A program made the position numbers and the translations under genes. From Nannochloropsis salina CCMP1776 (Eukaryota; Sar; Eustigmatophyceae; Eustigmatales; Monodopsidaceae), in the NCBI GenBank assembly GCA_004565275.1, contig SDOX01000008.1, forward strand, positions 341,327 to 405,326: a DNA stretch of 64,000 nt. Direction: 5' to 3'. The number at the start of each line of letters is the position of its first letter. Positions within the stretch are counted from its first letter, which is position 1. Positions 19,448 through 30,244 of this stretch are shown one piece after another. The notes below the pieces were generated by a model. It was not told where the DNA came from, ran no database searches, and worked only from the letters and a program-made list of their open reading frames with translations.

Positions 19448-20256
19448 CAGATTTCCGACAGTGTTGTGAAAAAAATGTTTGTGAGTAATGAAAGAATACA
19501 ATAAGTCGAACGGTTGCACAGTTGTTCTTTCACCAATGACAATAGACCTTGGGGTCATCGTGTGCAAGAGAAAAACATGATTCGGCCCATTCATGATGCT
19601 TTTTCACATCTCTCAAGCATATGTATCGGAGAGTAACGTCGAGACGACATGGAAACATGCTGGACTAGCTGTTTATGGGATACGTGACGCTCAAGCAATG
19701 ATTGCGACGCTTGAAAGTCGTGGTTTCGCGTTTCTTCTCACGAGGGTTACGCAGATCCTGCCGCTTCGGCGTGACCGTTACTCCTTCAACCCATTTAACG
19801 GCTTGGGATCGACCTTGGGACAACCCGCGGGAGGTCAGGCTTGAATGCAGCCATATCCTGGAAAGTCCCAACGCCAGGGAAAAAGAGGAGCATGTGACTG
19901 TCACAAAACCCTCACATCATGGCACTGTATCATTGATATGACAGGAAATGAGCGCTCCGTGAAAGAACCCGTTTGGCGCGAAACAACCAGTGTCATAGCA
20001 GAGGAAGAGAGATAATTAGTAATTGCATCGACAAATGGCCATTGCGACACGCGAGCGGCGCTACATAAATATGAATGCGCCTAGAGCTCTCTTGTAGAAG
20101 CCGCTATTAGATTACGAAATCGCGGTACGCATTGAATTGAATTTGGCTGTCAAAAATCGAAATGGCAAAAAGCGCGGTAAATTGAAAAGCTTCAGATTGT
20201 CAGAAGCAGGTTACGACGACAAAGAGCATAATACTGCGTACGCGACATCACTCGAA
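19448..20256. other. Divergent intergenic region, no gene seen
   Basis: These 809 bp separate the protease and EXO1 starts. The minus-strand frame stays open for 49 codons upstream of the chosen protease ATG and the EXO1 frame for 40 codons, both without conservation. Confidence 0.45.
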
Positions 20257-22632
20257 ATGGGAATTCAAGGTCTACTGAGCAGCTTAAAACCTGTCACAAC
20301 CCCTGTGCATGTGCGAGATTTGCGAGGCCTACGCGTGGGTGTGGACGCTTATGTATGGCTGCACCGGGGTGCCTACGGCTGTGCAGCAGAGCTTTGCCAA
20401 GGGAAGCACACGACGCAGTATTTGCATGTATGCTTTCAGCGCCTTAATCTTTTGCTGCGTAACGGTGTCGGTCACGTCTACATCGTCTTTGACGGAGGGC
20501 CCTTGCCTGCCAAGCAAAATACTGAGCAAGAGCGCCGTGCCCGCCGAGAGGAAAGCCGTCGTAAAGCACTGCAGTTGATGGCAGAGGGTCACGCAAAGGA
20601 TGCGTTTGCTTACTTTGCGAAAGCTATAGACGTTACTCCTGTCATGGCCAAAGCATGGGTGGACACCATCCAGGCGGCCAAACTAGCCAACGTCTCGTGT
20701 GTGGTTGCGCCGTATGAAGCGGACGCTCAGCTAGCATACATGTGCCGCACGGGCGATCTGGACGCTGTTTTCACAGAGGACTCGGATCTTATGGCCACGG
20801 GATGTCCTCGAGTACTATTTAAACTGGACGAGTCCACGGGCATGGCGCAGCAGATCATGCATGCTGACTTGTTCAAGAGACCGATCCCAGGTCTGGGCGA
20901 CCTCAGGACATGGGCGGGAGAGTCGTTCTTGGCCATGTGCATCCTGTCAGGCTGCGACTATCTACCCAGTGTCCCTGGCTTGGGCCTGCGCTCAGCTTAT
21001 CGACTGATTCAGCGACACAAAACAGCCAGCAAGGCGATTCGGGCGATGCGTTTCGAAGCCAAGCACAGGGTGCCAACTGACTACGAGACACGTTTCTTCC
21101 AGGCCCTGCAAACTTTTCGGCACCAGCGAGTGTTTGATTTGACACATCGAACACTGACGCATGTCCATCCTCTCCCTCCGGAACTTATCGCGGCTTCCCC
21201 AAGCTCTCTCGATCACCTAGGCCCCTGGATGGAGGATGCTATTGCGGCAAGCATCGCGGACTGCACGCTGGACCCCATCTTACGAGCTCCTTTCCCGTCG
21301 AACATAACGCCGACCTGCCCAACTCGTGCTTCACTCAACTGCTTAAAAGCCCCAACTTGCGCATCTTTTAGCTGCAGAAAAAACTCTTTACCTCAATCGA
21401 AAATTGTGGCTTTTCTCCCGTCAACGGGATACCGAGAGGAAGTGAAGATAAGACAAATGCAGTACGAAGTCACAGTAAATAGTAAGGACCTTAGCCCTAA
21501 CGAAACTTCCGAGGGTGTTGAAAATGCCACTGTATTCAAGAACGTTGCATATCGTCCAGGCCTCCGTAGAAGTACGGTCCCTCTGGCACTTCATGGAAAC
21601 AAGCGCATTACAAGCTTCTTACGGTCATCAAATAAAGAAGGGCTGCCAAAATCAATCAAAGATCAAAGCAGTGTTGGCAATGCAACCAACAGGAGCAATT
21701 ATCCAGACTCTGTCACACCTTCACGGGGTCAAAGACGACCTAGAGTGAGTCCAGGTGTCACAAATGGAAAGGAACCGCTCTCAGGATCCGAGAGCTCTCC
21801 ACTCCTAGGGGTGGATCAGGTCTGTGAAGACACGATTACGAGTGAGCCGACTGTCTCTGTTGCTTGTAGGGGAAGTCGCAGATCGAGCTGGTTTGATACA
21901 ACTGAAGCGGGGCCGCTCAGGAGCAACGGAAAGACGGGATTGCCGTCCTTGCCCCCAATGTCAACCTCCAAGCGACGGAGGACGTTGGGTGGGCGCCCCT
22001 CCATGTTTGCCCTGAGGCGCTTTAAAAGTGAAGATATGGCTGCAGATATGGGTGCGTCCAAGAATCTCGGAGCTTTCGGCGGGGATGTGCATGAGAGCAA
22101 CATGCGTATTGAGGAGGAGGACATGTGGGGTGGAGACCCTGAGGGCATTCGAAGCGATACAGCGTATGGAGGCTATGCATCTGACAGCCTGCAACCCCCC
22201 ACACCGGGAACTCCGTGCGCGGGAACGGCAACTCCCCAAAAAATAGATGTCTTAGAAGCAGAAATACCGACCAATAGAATAGAAATCTATGGGAACAACC
22301 CAGAATACAAAATTCATCAGGCTGATAAGTGCACGCAGTCCGCACAGACCACCTCTGGTGGAGACCAGTCATTCAAGGAAACGATACTATCACCGACGCT
22401 CTGTAATGATGTGTCAAACTCGGAACAAGCATACAGGCATCCTCCAACTCGTCGTCTTCCCCTTCGAGAAAGAAAACGACGTATAGAAATGCCAACGGCA
22501 CAAGCACAGATACTAGAAAGAGTAGGTTTACGAGGAACGGTATCGCAATCCCGAGAAATTGATGCGCCAATATCGTTAGAAGTCTTTCGATACGAGGATA
22601 GTGATTGGCCTCTTTCGCCTACCTTCTCATGA
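20257..22632 (+). CDS. EXO1: Exonuclease 1 (XPG/Rad2 nuclease family)
   Basis: A nuclear 5'-3' exonuclease and flap nuclease for mismatch repair and end resection. Single exon, 791 aa, similar to animal and yeast EXO1. It starts at the canonical MGIQGLL, so the upstream in-frame codons are excluded. The N-domain has VGVDAYVWLHR and VFDGGPLPAK. The I-domain has APYEADAQLAYM and FTEDSDLMATGC, followed by the helix-hairpin-helix SGCDYLPSVPGLGLRSA; these give the acidic metal-binding residues expected of an active nuclease. From about residue 340 the protein is low-conservation, Ser/Arg-rich tail, as usual for EXO1, where MLH1/PCNA contacts lie. A short KRITSFLRS stretch in this tail loosely resembles a PCNA-interaction box, which is weak evidence. 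Confidence 0.92.
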   Translation: MGIQGLLSSLKPVTTPVHVRDLRGLRVGVDAYVWLHRGAYGCAAELCQGKHTTQYLHVCFQRLNLLLRNGVGHVYIVFDGGPLPAKQNTEQERRARREESRRKALQLMAEGHAKDAFAYFAKAIDVTPVMAKAWVDTIQAAKLANVSCVVAPYEADAQLAYMCRTGDLDAVFTEDSDLMATGCPRVLFKLDESTGMAQQIMHADLFKRPIPGLGDLRTWAGESFLAMCILSGCDYLPSVPGLGLRSAYRLIQRHKTASKAIRAMRFEAKHRVPTDYETRFFQALQTFRHQRVFDLTHRTLTHVHPLPPELIAASPSSLDHLGPWMEDAIAASIADCTLDPILRAPFPSNITPTCPTRASLNCLKAPTCASFSCRKNSLPQSKIVAFLPSTGYREEVKIRQMQYEVTVNSKDLSPNETSEGVENATVFKNVAYRPGLRRSTVPLALHGNKRITSFLRSSNKEGLPKSIKDQSSVGNATNRSNYPDSVTPSRGQRRPRVSPGVTNGKEPLSGSESSPLLGVDQVCEDTITSEPTVSVACRGSRRSSWFDTTEAGPLRSNGKTGLPSLPPMSTSKRRRTLGGRPSMFALRRFKSEDMAADMGASKNLGAFGGDVHESNMRIEEEDMWGGDPEGIRSDTAYGGYASDSLQPPTPGTPCAGTATPQKIDVLEAEIPTNRIEIYGNNPEYKIHQADKCTQSAQTTSGGDQSFKETILSPTLCNDVSNSEQAYRHPPTRRLPLRERKRRIEMPTAQAQILERVGLRGTVSQSREIDAPISLEVFRYEDSDWPLSPTFS

Positions 22633-23160
22633 AAAGTGATTGGGGAAGCACGAAGAAGGGCAGAACAAGAACTCAAGAGCAGGCCTCTGGTACACACGTA
22701 GGATAGCGTAAATGAAGAAAAGCACTTTCAAAAAATCAATTATGTTAGTTTATTTGTTGGATATCGGAAGAGAGGCACTAGTAAAGAAGGAATGTAGAGT
22801 GATTGGTTGGGTATTTTGTCACTTATCTGGAGCCATCAGAGATCCACTATTTAGTTATCTGCTTCACCGCCGCTCGTCCTGATCCTCATTTGCTTTATTC
22901 GACATCAATGACTATTTCACCATTATTTCGCATTTAAAATGACATGAAATTATGCCATTCCTTCCGCCAAAAAGATTTGTACTTGCTGCAAGTACTGCTC
23001 TATTTGCCTGACAAGCTTCAGATGCGTTCATGGCGTTATACTATCTCAACTTTTATTTCCATCAGTCTTGTCAATAAAAAATCTGTACCCCTCAGCCAAA
23101 ATGAACCATGATATCAAGTTCGACGATTATAGTACCCAACCATCGCTCATGCTACTCACG
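22633..23160. other. AT-richer convergent intergenic region, no gene seen
   Basis: These 528 bp between EXO1 and the aquaporin remnant are visibly richer in A and T than the flanking genes. Nothing coding is seen. Confidence 0.5.
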
Positions 23161-23840
23161 TCATTGTCTTCTTTGAAGAATGCGTCGCAGACCCGGAGCG
23201 GTCAGTAGATCACGGAGCAAGGCACCCGTCAAAGCCCCCAAAGTCGGTTCAAAGATGAAGACCCACATTTCATGATCCGGTCCAGGGAGGACAACCTTTC
23301 CATATTCGAAGCAAGCGGCCACGAGTCGAGCTCCGAAGTCCCGGGCGGGGTTCAAGCAAGCCTCCATGGACGGAGCTGCGACGGAAACGATGCTGGCGAG
23401 AGCCAAACCAATGACCAATGGCGTGGGCTCCTTGTTTTTCAGGGGGTTCTGGTTGCGGGTTACGATTGTGAGGATCAAGAACATGAGAAGCATCGTCCCG
23501 ACAAATTTTATGGCAAAAGCATGAGCGACCGTGCCGCCGGGAAGGTGCGAGCTGTCTTTGCTCGTCTTGGGAAACATAGCAGGGTTGGGGAAGAATTCCC
23601 CATAGATTATCTCTTGGCCGATCGATGAAGGTGCAACGCGAGGGGGTTATTTTTCTTCTGAACGATCAGGAAATGGTTGAAATCTTAGAAACTAAGAGAG
23701 CAGCAAGGATTGCTCCCGAAGTCTGACTTAAGATTTAGTCGACGCAATTGAGCGACTTGAAATCCTTGAGCCGGAAGACTGCCATCGCAATGGAGACGGC
23801 TGGACTGAGGTGAGCTTCTAATGGGTGTATGTATGAATAT
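23161..23840 (-). pseudogene. Aquaglyceroporin (MIP family) remnant with intact 3' half
   Basis: The region 23577-23161 is open and encodes the C-terminal half of a MIP channel: a hydrophobic span (FVGTMLLMFLILTIV), PLVIGLALASIV, the second pore motif as CLNPARDFGARLVAA, and a last span. Upstream, fragments of the N-terminal half can be read: AHLSPAVSIAMAVFRLKDF near 23820-23770, with the first pore motif as SPA instead of NPA, then TSGAILAALLVS near 23730-23690, then EIIYGEFFPNPAMF leading into the open part. These pieces are in different frames, with in-frame stops between them and no convincing introns, and the first spans are missing. I therefore call a decayed or 5'-truncated gene. A very intron-rich intact gene is possible but less likely. 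Confidence 0.55.
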
Positions 23841-24341
23841 CAGCAGAAAAATATTTATTTCTTACAGGGGGGTTGCTCGCATCTAGAGGTCTACACCTGG
23901 ACAGCATCATACAAATCTTTCATTCCAATTTTTTGCTTTTTTCCCAAGATGCAAGTGTAAGCAAAAATCCTTGGAATAACTTCCGAATTCTCCGAACGTG
24001 GCTTCTGATTCCACGTTCAACCCGCGAAAAACGGGATCACACAAATTATTTACTGTCCTACACCATCCCTACGCATGGAAGAACTTGACCAACTCATTAC
24101 TCTCGTGAAAGACTAATCAATCCGATCTCTGACGACCTCATATGAGGCAACCATCCACTTATTGAAGCTTTACGTGACCTTGATATCCAAAAAATCCTGA
24201 GACAAACATTTCGTCTCTCTCTCGTGATCCTTCCATGTCTTCTCCTTCACCAAGCCTGCACCCGTATATCGGCTAAAGTCGACAAGTTTTTCTCAAATTT
24301 TAACTCATATCGTTGTTGATATCCTGCACGAAACGGATTCT
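23841..24341. other. Intergenic region, no gene seen
   Basis: These 501 AT-richer bp lie upstream of the aquaporin remnant and after the alcohol dehydrogenase 3' end. One short inverted repeat is present (8-bp arms GAACGTGG/CCACGTTC at 23994-24018). Confidence 0.45.
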
Positions 24342-25973
24342 TCACATGCCATCCACGCTCAACACAAGCCTACCCATGACCTTCCCAGAGCGGAGTTGGT
24401 CAAAGACTTGATTTAATTCGCCGAATCCATGCATCTCCGTATGACACTTCACTTTGCCCCGGGCCGCAAAGTCCAACGCCTCGTCTAAGTCCTTTCGCGT
24501 TCCAACAATGCTCCCTCGCACGGTGATACCACGAATGACAATATCGAAAATGTTAAGGGGCAGGTCCCCCTTTGGCAGCCCAACCATTACAATGGTTCCT
24601 CCGCGGCGGCAGAGACTCACCGCCGATTTAAAGGCCCCGATGGAGGGAGCGAGGCACAACACACCGTGGGACCCACCCTTCGTGGTTGCAATGACCTACG
24701 ACGTGTTTGAAAAGCAGGCAATAAGATGAAAGAGTGTTCTTAGAATCCACGACACTTGCTGAAATATATCGTTTGCCAAGTTGTAATGACGTCTGCATTG
24801 CTCATGCGTGGGTTACCTGGTCCACCACCCCCGGGTCCATCGCCTCAAACGCGGCTTCGGCTCCCAGTGTGTCTGTGCAAAACTTCAACTTATCGGCGCC
24901 CCGGTCTAGCGCCATGACGCGCAGACCCAGGGCTACACCGAACTGCACGGCCAGATGGCCTAGACCGCCTGCAGCACCAATCACGGTGAGGAACTGACCA
25001 GGCCGAGCCTCTGTTGCTTTGATGGCCGAGTAGGTCGTGACGCCCGCGCAAAGGATAGGGGCAGCCTGGTGAGGTTACAGAGGGTCGCCATCGAGAAGGA
25101 AGGAATGAGAGAACGACAAAGCGTCTCGAGGGTTGCTGACCACGCCAAGAAAGGAGGAGAGTAACAAAGGCATCAGACGTTTCGCGCCCAATGCTAGTTT
25201 CCCCTTATCCACCTCACCTGCTCAAAGCTGACTTCGTCCGGGATCTTCGCCAAATGCGCAGCGGGTGCCAGAACGTACTGGGCGAAGCAGCCATCCACGG
25301 AATACCCCGTGTTGTCCTGCAAGGGGCAGAGGTTCTCACGACCAGACAGGCAAAACTCGCAGGAGCCACAGCTTGAGTGGAGCCAGGGGATACCAACGCG
25401 GTCCCCGAGGCTGACGACGGTGCTGCTGACGCCGGGCCCCACGGCGACCACCACACCCGCCCCTTCATGACCAGGAACCAAGGGAAGCTTGGTAGGGGCC
25501 GGCCAGTCTCCGTCAACAGCATGCACATCCGTCTGTGAAGGCAACGTTTGGTAAAGGCGTGAATCTATAGTAGCGGAATGGACCGGCAAGAGTATTCACT
25601 TGACCGAAAACACGTGTCGCATGATGCCTAAAATGAACAGGCCGCGCACGGTACATGGAAGCAAGCAACATTGTCCCACATTCGTGCGTCCGCTCGTGAT
25701 GTCGTTGACCATGACTGGATGCCAGAGAAATGTCATGATTCCTTGAAAATATACGTCACTTACATATCTGCAGATCAACTAAGGAACAGGAACATCACAA
25801 CTTACATGGCATACACCGCTTGTCACCACCTTGACCAGCGCCTGGCCTGCTCCTGGCGGCGTGACAGGGATTTCCCGCATGTCAAAGCGGTCACCATGAT
25901 GATCTGCAACTCCTGCCAACATGCGACCGGGAAGTTGCGCTGCGGCGGTAGTTGAGGCGCTGGGATCCGTCAT
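24342..25973 (-). CDS. Zinc-dependent alcohol dehydrogenase (microbial ADH1/AdhP type)
   Basis: Four exons on the minus strand, 25973-25806, 25532-25218, 25065-24817 and 24695-24342, give 361 aa, all in phase 0. Donors are CAT|GTAAGT, CAG|GTGAGG and CAG|GTAACC, acceptors CACAG, ACCAG and CGTAG. It is a cytosolic-type medium-chain dehydrogenase, NAD(P)-dependent, reducing acetaldehyde or similar aldehydes. The catalytic zinc ligands are visible: Cys in SGVCHTDVH (split over exons 1-2), His-Glu in PGHEGAG, and Cys in ILCAGVTTY. The structural zinc lobe is [15 protein letters not shown]. The Rossmann motif is [13 protein letters not shown] in exon 3. VMVGLPKG and a hydrophobic end follow in exon 4. 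No targeting sequence is evident. The ancestor may be bacterial, but four spliceosomal introns show it is well settled. Confidence 0.9.
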
Positions 25974-26535
25974 TTTCAGTTCTTTCTCGAAGTCAAAAAA
26001 GGGCTCCGAATTACCTATTAAAATGCGGCGGATTTTGCCATCATGGAGAGATAAAAGACATTTTAGAGGAAATTAGTGGTGTGCTATGTGGTAAGGGTTG
26101 CGGAGGGAACACAGTAGTGAACCACTTTGAATATTCGTACCCCAAGACTTTGTTCTGGCAGCGATCCTCGGCGATGAATCCAATGATTATCTAAGCTCTT
26201 TAATTTACATGACGCGTAGAAGGAATATACGTGCAGGCATTATCCAGTATACATGCTTTCGTCCTCTCCCGCTTTAGCTGTGACCGCTGGAACGGGTCCA
26301 GCCTTGGTACTGGGGGAGACAGGTATCTTTCTTTCCGGAGTGTTGAGAGGGATGACGAACGAGCGAGGCGCACGCGAAGCTTGTCCACAGGACATCATAA
26401 ATTACGTTGTGAAGATAAAAATGTAAAACAGGCACACTACGACCACTCCCCAGAACCGCCGTACAACTTCCTTACCCTCAGCATCCCTCACGCATAGCGC
26501 CGCCTGTCAGGGTGTGAGACCAAAAAGAATCGCTA
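25974..26535. other. Intergenic region, no gene seen
   Basis: These 562 bp lie between the alcohol dehydrogenase start and the 3' end of tRNA-Tyr. Only short frames without recognisable content occur. Confidence 0.45.
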
Positions 26536-26623
26536 TCCGACCCACCGGATTTGAACCAGTGACCGCCCGATACGGAACTTTATCATCTACAGTCAGGCGC
26601 TCTACCAACTGAGCTAGGGTCGG
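26536..26623 (-). tRNA. tRNA-Tyr (anticodon GUA) with intron
   Basis: An 88-nt gene folds as a full cloverleaf. The acceptor CCGACCC pairs with GGGTCGG and the discriminator is A, with the C1-G72 pair typical of eukaryotic tRNA-Tyr. The D arm is GCTCAGTTGGTAGAGC. The anticodon stem CCTGA/TCGGG holds loop CTGTAG..A with anticodon GTA. The T arm is ACTGG-TTCAAAT-CCGGT, containing a B-box-like sequence. A 15-nt intron (about 26569-26583) interrupts the loop one base after the anticodon, the canonical site, as is nearly universal for this tRNA. No CCA is encoded. Confidence 0.93.
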
Positions 26624-27176
26624 AGATTCGTCGACAATTTGTGTTCTGTCTGATTACAAAGGGTGTCCTAGATTCCCACCCTAGGTTCCTCCTCACTCGT
26701 GCGATATGTTGGGGACTAGCGGAAGGAGATTGATGTATGTGGCTGCTTTGTCGGCCTACTTCAGTGCAGTGAGAGATGGTTAAATATCGGATGGGGCTTT
26801 TTAGCAAACATCACGGAGAAGGAAGGCTCTTAAATTTTCTTCGGCTAGGCGTCTCAGGATGTTAAAATGTTCTTCTACCGGATTTCTGCGTGCAAGAAGT
26901 CAAGAGTCCTTCGATGATATGGAAGAATGGCTGCTTGCTATGTATGTATGGACAAAATTTGACTCTGGCATAGCCTTTCTTTGCTCGTAATGGGCATTCT
27001 CGAGTGTGGTCTGGAGTGTTGCCATAGCGCGGCATACGGAGCACAGCACGGAACCCTCTGGCAATGTATCGCAGTGCTGGGCATTTATTTGGCTCAAGAC
27101 ACACTAGACACGACATATTTGATGATTTTATTACTTGACACGCTGATGCCATGGCACAATCTCCGCACAGCATCCC
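26624..27176. other. Intergenic region, no gene seen
   Basis: These 553 bp run from the 5' end of tRNA-Tyr to the MaoC-like start. They presumably contain that gene's promoter. No coding evidence. Confidence 0.45.
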
Positions 27177-28556
27177 ATGGCGCCTTCCCCGCTCGGCGCT
27201 ATGCTTGCCCGCGTCCAAGGAGCCCTCCCTGGAAACTTTGTCCCCATCCTCGCCACTGTCGTTGTGAGTCTTCTCACGCTTGTGTTGATTGCGCATGTGA
27301 TAGAAGACCACATGAGCAAAGGCGGTGCCGACACCTTTTACCCCTCCGTCGCTAACACTCGGGTACTCAGCTATAAACTCTTAACCGGAGCTCTGAGTAA
27401 AGGGAGCAAATGGAAAAAGGACGTCCAAAAAGAGAACTTTCACCTCTGCGACCGTGTGCTTTCGGCTCAGCTCTCTCTCCTTCCCCACACCGAGCATGTG
27501 GTCGACATGAGTCGCGTCTGTGAGCTCCCCTCCTCGGCACCTTCCCCCCGCGTCCACCTCCCTTTCGTCTACCCAGCGGTCCTCATGGTCTACCCCAACT
27601 GCCTGCTCTTCACCAAACCCGAATACCCCTTCCCTGCCATCGGCTCGGTGCACGTTTTCAACCGTACTGTCATCCACCGGCCTCTTTCTGTGGAGGAGGA
27701 GTACGCCGCTCTCCTCAAAGTCGATCCCGTCGTCAAGCCTGCGAAAAAGGGCACTGAGGTCACGTTTATCTCCACCTTGCGGGACAAGACAGGTGCAGTG
27801 GTCTGGAGCAACGCGAGCACCTTCCTCGTGCTGCACAAACGCTTACAGACCATGACACCTACGTAAGCGACCAGAAAGGATGGATGGAGGAGGCACATCT
27901 TTCTTTACATTATTTTCAGCATCTATCCTCGGGTTTCGAGTATTTCTCTTTCACGAGTGTGACATTATTTTGTTGTAGCCTCTGAAGGCGGTGCTGATGG
28001 TTCCGATAGGGGACCTTTTTGTCGTTTCTGACCTGTCCGTACGCCAAACGTGTCGCGCGTTGACCCATGCCATCTTTTCGACGCCTTCTTCCCTTCTCCC
28101 AACAGTGTCAAGCCCGACCGCGAACTTCAGCCTCCCACGACTACCGCCCCTGTCGTGAATACTACCTGGTCCCTTCCTGCCAATATGGGCCGCCAGTACG
28201 CGGCCGTGGCAAAGGATAACAACCCGATACACACATCCGCCCTGGCTGCAAAGGCTTTCGGGTTCCCTGGCGTCATCATGCACGGCATGTATTTCATTGT
28301 CCGGGCAGCCGCTGAGTGCCAGGCTGTTGTCGAGAAATCGAATGGGCTCGGAAAGCTTGGATATCCTGTGGAAGTTAGGGCGAAATTCGTAAGGCCGGTA
28401 GTGTTGCCCCACAAAGTTGGATTTAAGGTGACACCGATTGTAGCCACGGAGGGGAGCAAGGGAGGATCTGGTGCAGCGCCGCGAGCTTTACGATATGAAG
28501 TGCTAAATAAGGCAGGCAAAATTGCTGTGGAGGGCGAGTTTTCCTACCGAGGGTAG
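27177..28556 (+). CDS. Membrane-anchored MaoC/hot-dog dehydratase-like protein
   Basis: Exons 27177-27862 and 28106-28556 (donor CCTAC|GTAAGC, acceptor CCAACAG) give 378 aa. The N-terminus has one membrane span (residues about 20-40: FVPILATVVVSLLTLVLIA) and no plastid-type junction. The rest is two hot-dog-like halves. The second half has the MaoC hydratase core GRQYAAVAKDNNPIH, with the Asp and His of the catalytic D-x-N-P-x-H pattern, followed by GFPGVIMHGMY. The usual Ser/Thr-Gly before the Asp is Ala-Lys here. Relatives hydrate 2-enoyl thioesters or dehydrate 3-hydroxyacyl thioesters; a membrane anchor would suit very-long-chain or lipid-linked substrates at the ER, but the substrate is not shown by the sequence. 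The region 27480-27840 is highly pyrimidine-rich in third positions, like neighbouring genes. Confidence 0.75.
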
Positions 28557-29119
28557 GAGCACTTTTCTCGTGAAGGAAGGGGGGGGGGAATTGAGTTTTG
28601 CAACGGCTGCGCGGGATGGAGTGAGAACAAGGACGAGAAAAGACCGATACGAATGTATCTGTTAGGACAGCGTGATATAAAAGTAGTTTGAGTCTCTCTT
28701 ATGGTGTTGTGTAGTCTGAATGAAATTAAAAGAGTGGCTTTGTAAGGATTACCTTGCCCGGGCGTAGCACTTTGAACATGAGAAACATTGAATATTTTTT
28801 AAATACACTCCTGAAATATTTACCAGCACGCTTGAGGTGAATTGCCATATTCTACCCGCACATTCCTCTATTATCATTTCTAGACAGGAGACACTTTGTT
28901 TTCATGTAGAGATATAGAATGTCGAGCGATGATCAGACAAGGCTTTTCAGCGATGCTCGCATGCCAACGACGGCATCTACCAGTGCACATGTTTTCTATA
29001 AGCATCTCACACAGCACGCGATTTTAATTCAAGCACTTCATACAAGGTGGTACCATTAGTGCATAGTCCCAATCTGCCCGCTCTCCGTTTCCGCCTTCGC
29101 TCAAATCGCCACTTTTGCC
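28557..29119. other. Intergenic region, no gene seen
   Basis: These 563 bp hold the 3' flank of the MaoC-like gene and the 5' flank of the DUF6816 gene. They are AT-rich from about 28770 to 28900. No gene is seen. Confidence 0.45.
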
Positions 29120-30244
29120 ATGGCGCTTGTCCTGGCTGCTTCCTCCCTTCACCTCCTCTTCATCGTAAACTCTGCGCACTCTTACCAGACATCCCGCTCG
29201 CCCCAGTTTCACCAGTATCATCGTAAAGAGGCGCTGCAGCAATCAGCTGGCATCGCTTCCGCCACGGCCGCTGTGTGGCTCGGACCTTTGTCTGTGCCTG
29301 AACCCGCTGAGGCGACGGGGTTGGACACCGTCGAACCCCCAAGCTCAGCAACCTCCCCCGATACGCCGGCTATCAACCCTGACACTACACCAAGAAGCAA
29401 ACTTCTCGCCCGCTTCTCCACGTCCGATCTTACAAGCCCTGGGCTCTCAGGGCTTGGTGGCGCCAAGCTTCTTTTCTTGCCGCAGTTCCTTTTTGGCACG
29501 TGGAACGCAACCTTATGCTTGAAAGACATACAACTGCCACTCGGAGAGCGATTCGTCCCCCCACAAATATTACGTTCCCTAAATGCAGTGCAAATGGAAA
29601 AGCCTACATCATTCCCTCTTCGCTTCTACTCGACCTTGCCTGACACAGGAGAGAACACCTTACGCGTCACCTTGGGGGAGGTCCCCAAGTCGGAGATCGT
29701 CCCGGATCGCGTGTATAACACTAGGTCTGTTTTGGACGCCTTCTATGGCTACCCAGCCGTGGGCGAAATCGATTACGATATTTCCAAAAATCCGCTCCGT
29801 ATGGACGTAGCTTTTGCAACCATGGGTCCAGATCTGCAACCCTTGCCCTCCCGAAGGCAACAGCTACTTTTCAACAACTTGCAAAGCGATCGAGTCCGTC
29901 CCGATGACTTATTCGTCTGCTCTGAGTACGTTCGCACTGTCACTTTGGGCCCTGGTCGGCGTGTGACGGTCACAGATTCCGAAACCTTATCGCAGTACGA
30001 GCTGATGGAAGACGGGCGCATCGAGGGCAAGCAACGCGTGGCCTTTTACCTGACGCCCAACCCCAATACTGTGGAGGGTACCCTCTTCTTTGAGGCTAAC
30101 AACAAAGCTGTCGCCTTGTTTGATTATTCGTTCACAATGAAAAAGGTAGGAGATTGCGTGATGACACCGAAGGCCGTGGAGCAATGCACGGCACCGGAAG
30201 GCAGCTACGTGAAGGTGAACGAATCAGGGGATGATGGCGCTTAG
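29120..30244 (+). CDS. Plastid (thylakoid-lumen) DUF6816-family protein
   Basis: A single-exon gene of 374 aa. The N-terminus is a signal peptide (LVLAASSLHLLFIV) ending near SAHSYQ, then a basic, hydroxylated stretch and a second hydrophobic segment with an Ala-x-Ala site (about residues 42-65, SVPEPAEA), which together suggest delivery to the thylakoid lumen. The conserved body begins with LLFLPQFLFGTWNATLCLKD and PLGERFVPP, then DRVYNTRSVLDAFYG and VALFDYSFTM near the end. This order matches the uncharacterised DUF6816 family found in cyanobacteria and plastids. No enzymatic residues are known. The function is unknown; retention across cyanobacteria and algae suggests a role in photosynthetic membranes. 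Confidence 0.72.
   Translation: MALVLAASSLHLLFIVNSAHSYQTSRSPQFHQYHRKEALQQSAGIASATAAVWLGPLSVPEPAEATGLDTVEPPSSATSPDTPAINPDTTPRSKLLARFSTSDLTSPGLSGLGGAKLLFLPQFLFGTWNATLCLKDIQLPLGERFVPPQILRSLNAVQMEKPTSFPLRFYSTLPDTGENTLRVTLGEVPKSEIVPDRVYNTRSVLDAFYGYPAVGEIDYDISKNPLRMDVAFATMGPDLQPLPSRRQQLLFNNLQSDRVRPDDLFVCSEYVRTVTLGPGRRVTVTDSETLSQYELMEDGRIEGKQRVAFYLTPNPNTVEGTLFFEANNKAVALFDYSFTMKKVGDCVMTPKAVEQCTAPEGSYVKVNESGDDGA

Noticed and set aside
23994-24018. Inverted repeat with 8-bp arms considered as a terminator
   Set aside because: The arms are short, no T tract follows, and nuclear polymerase II genes do not use such terminators.
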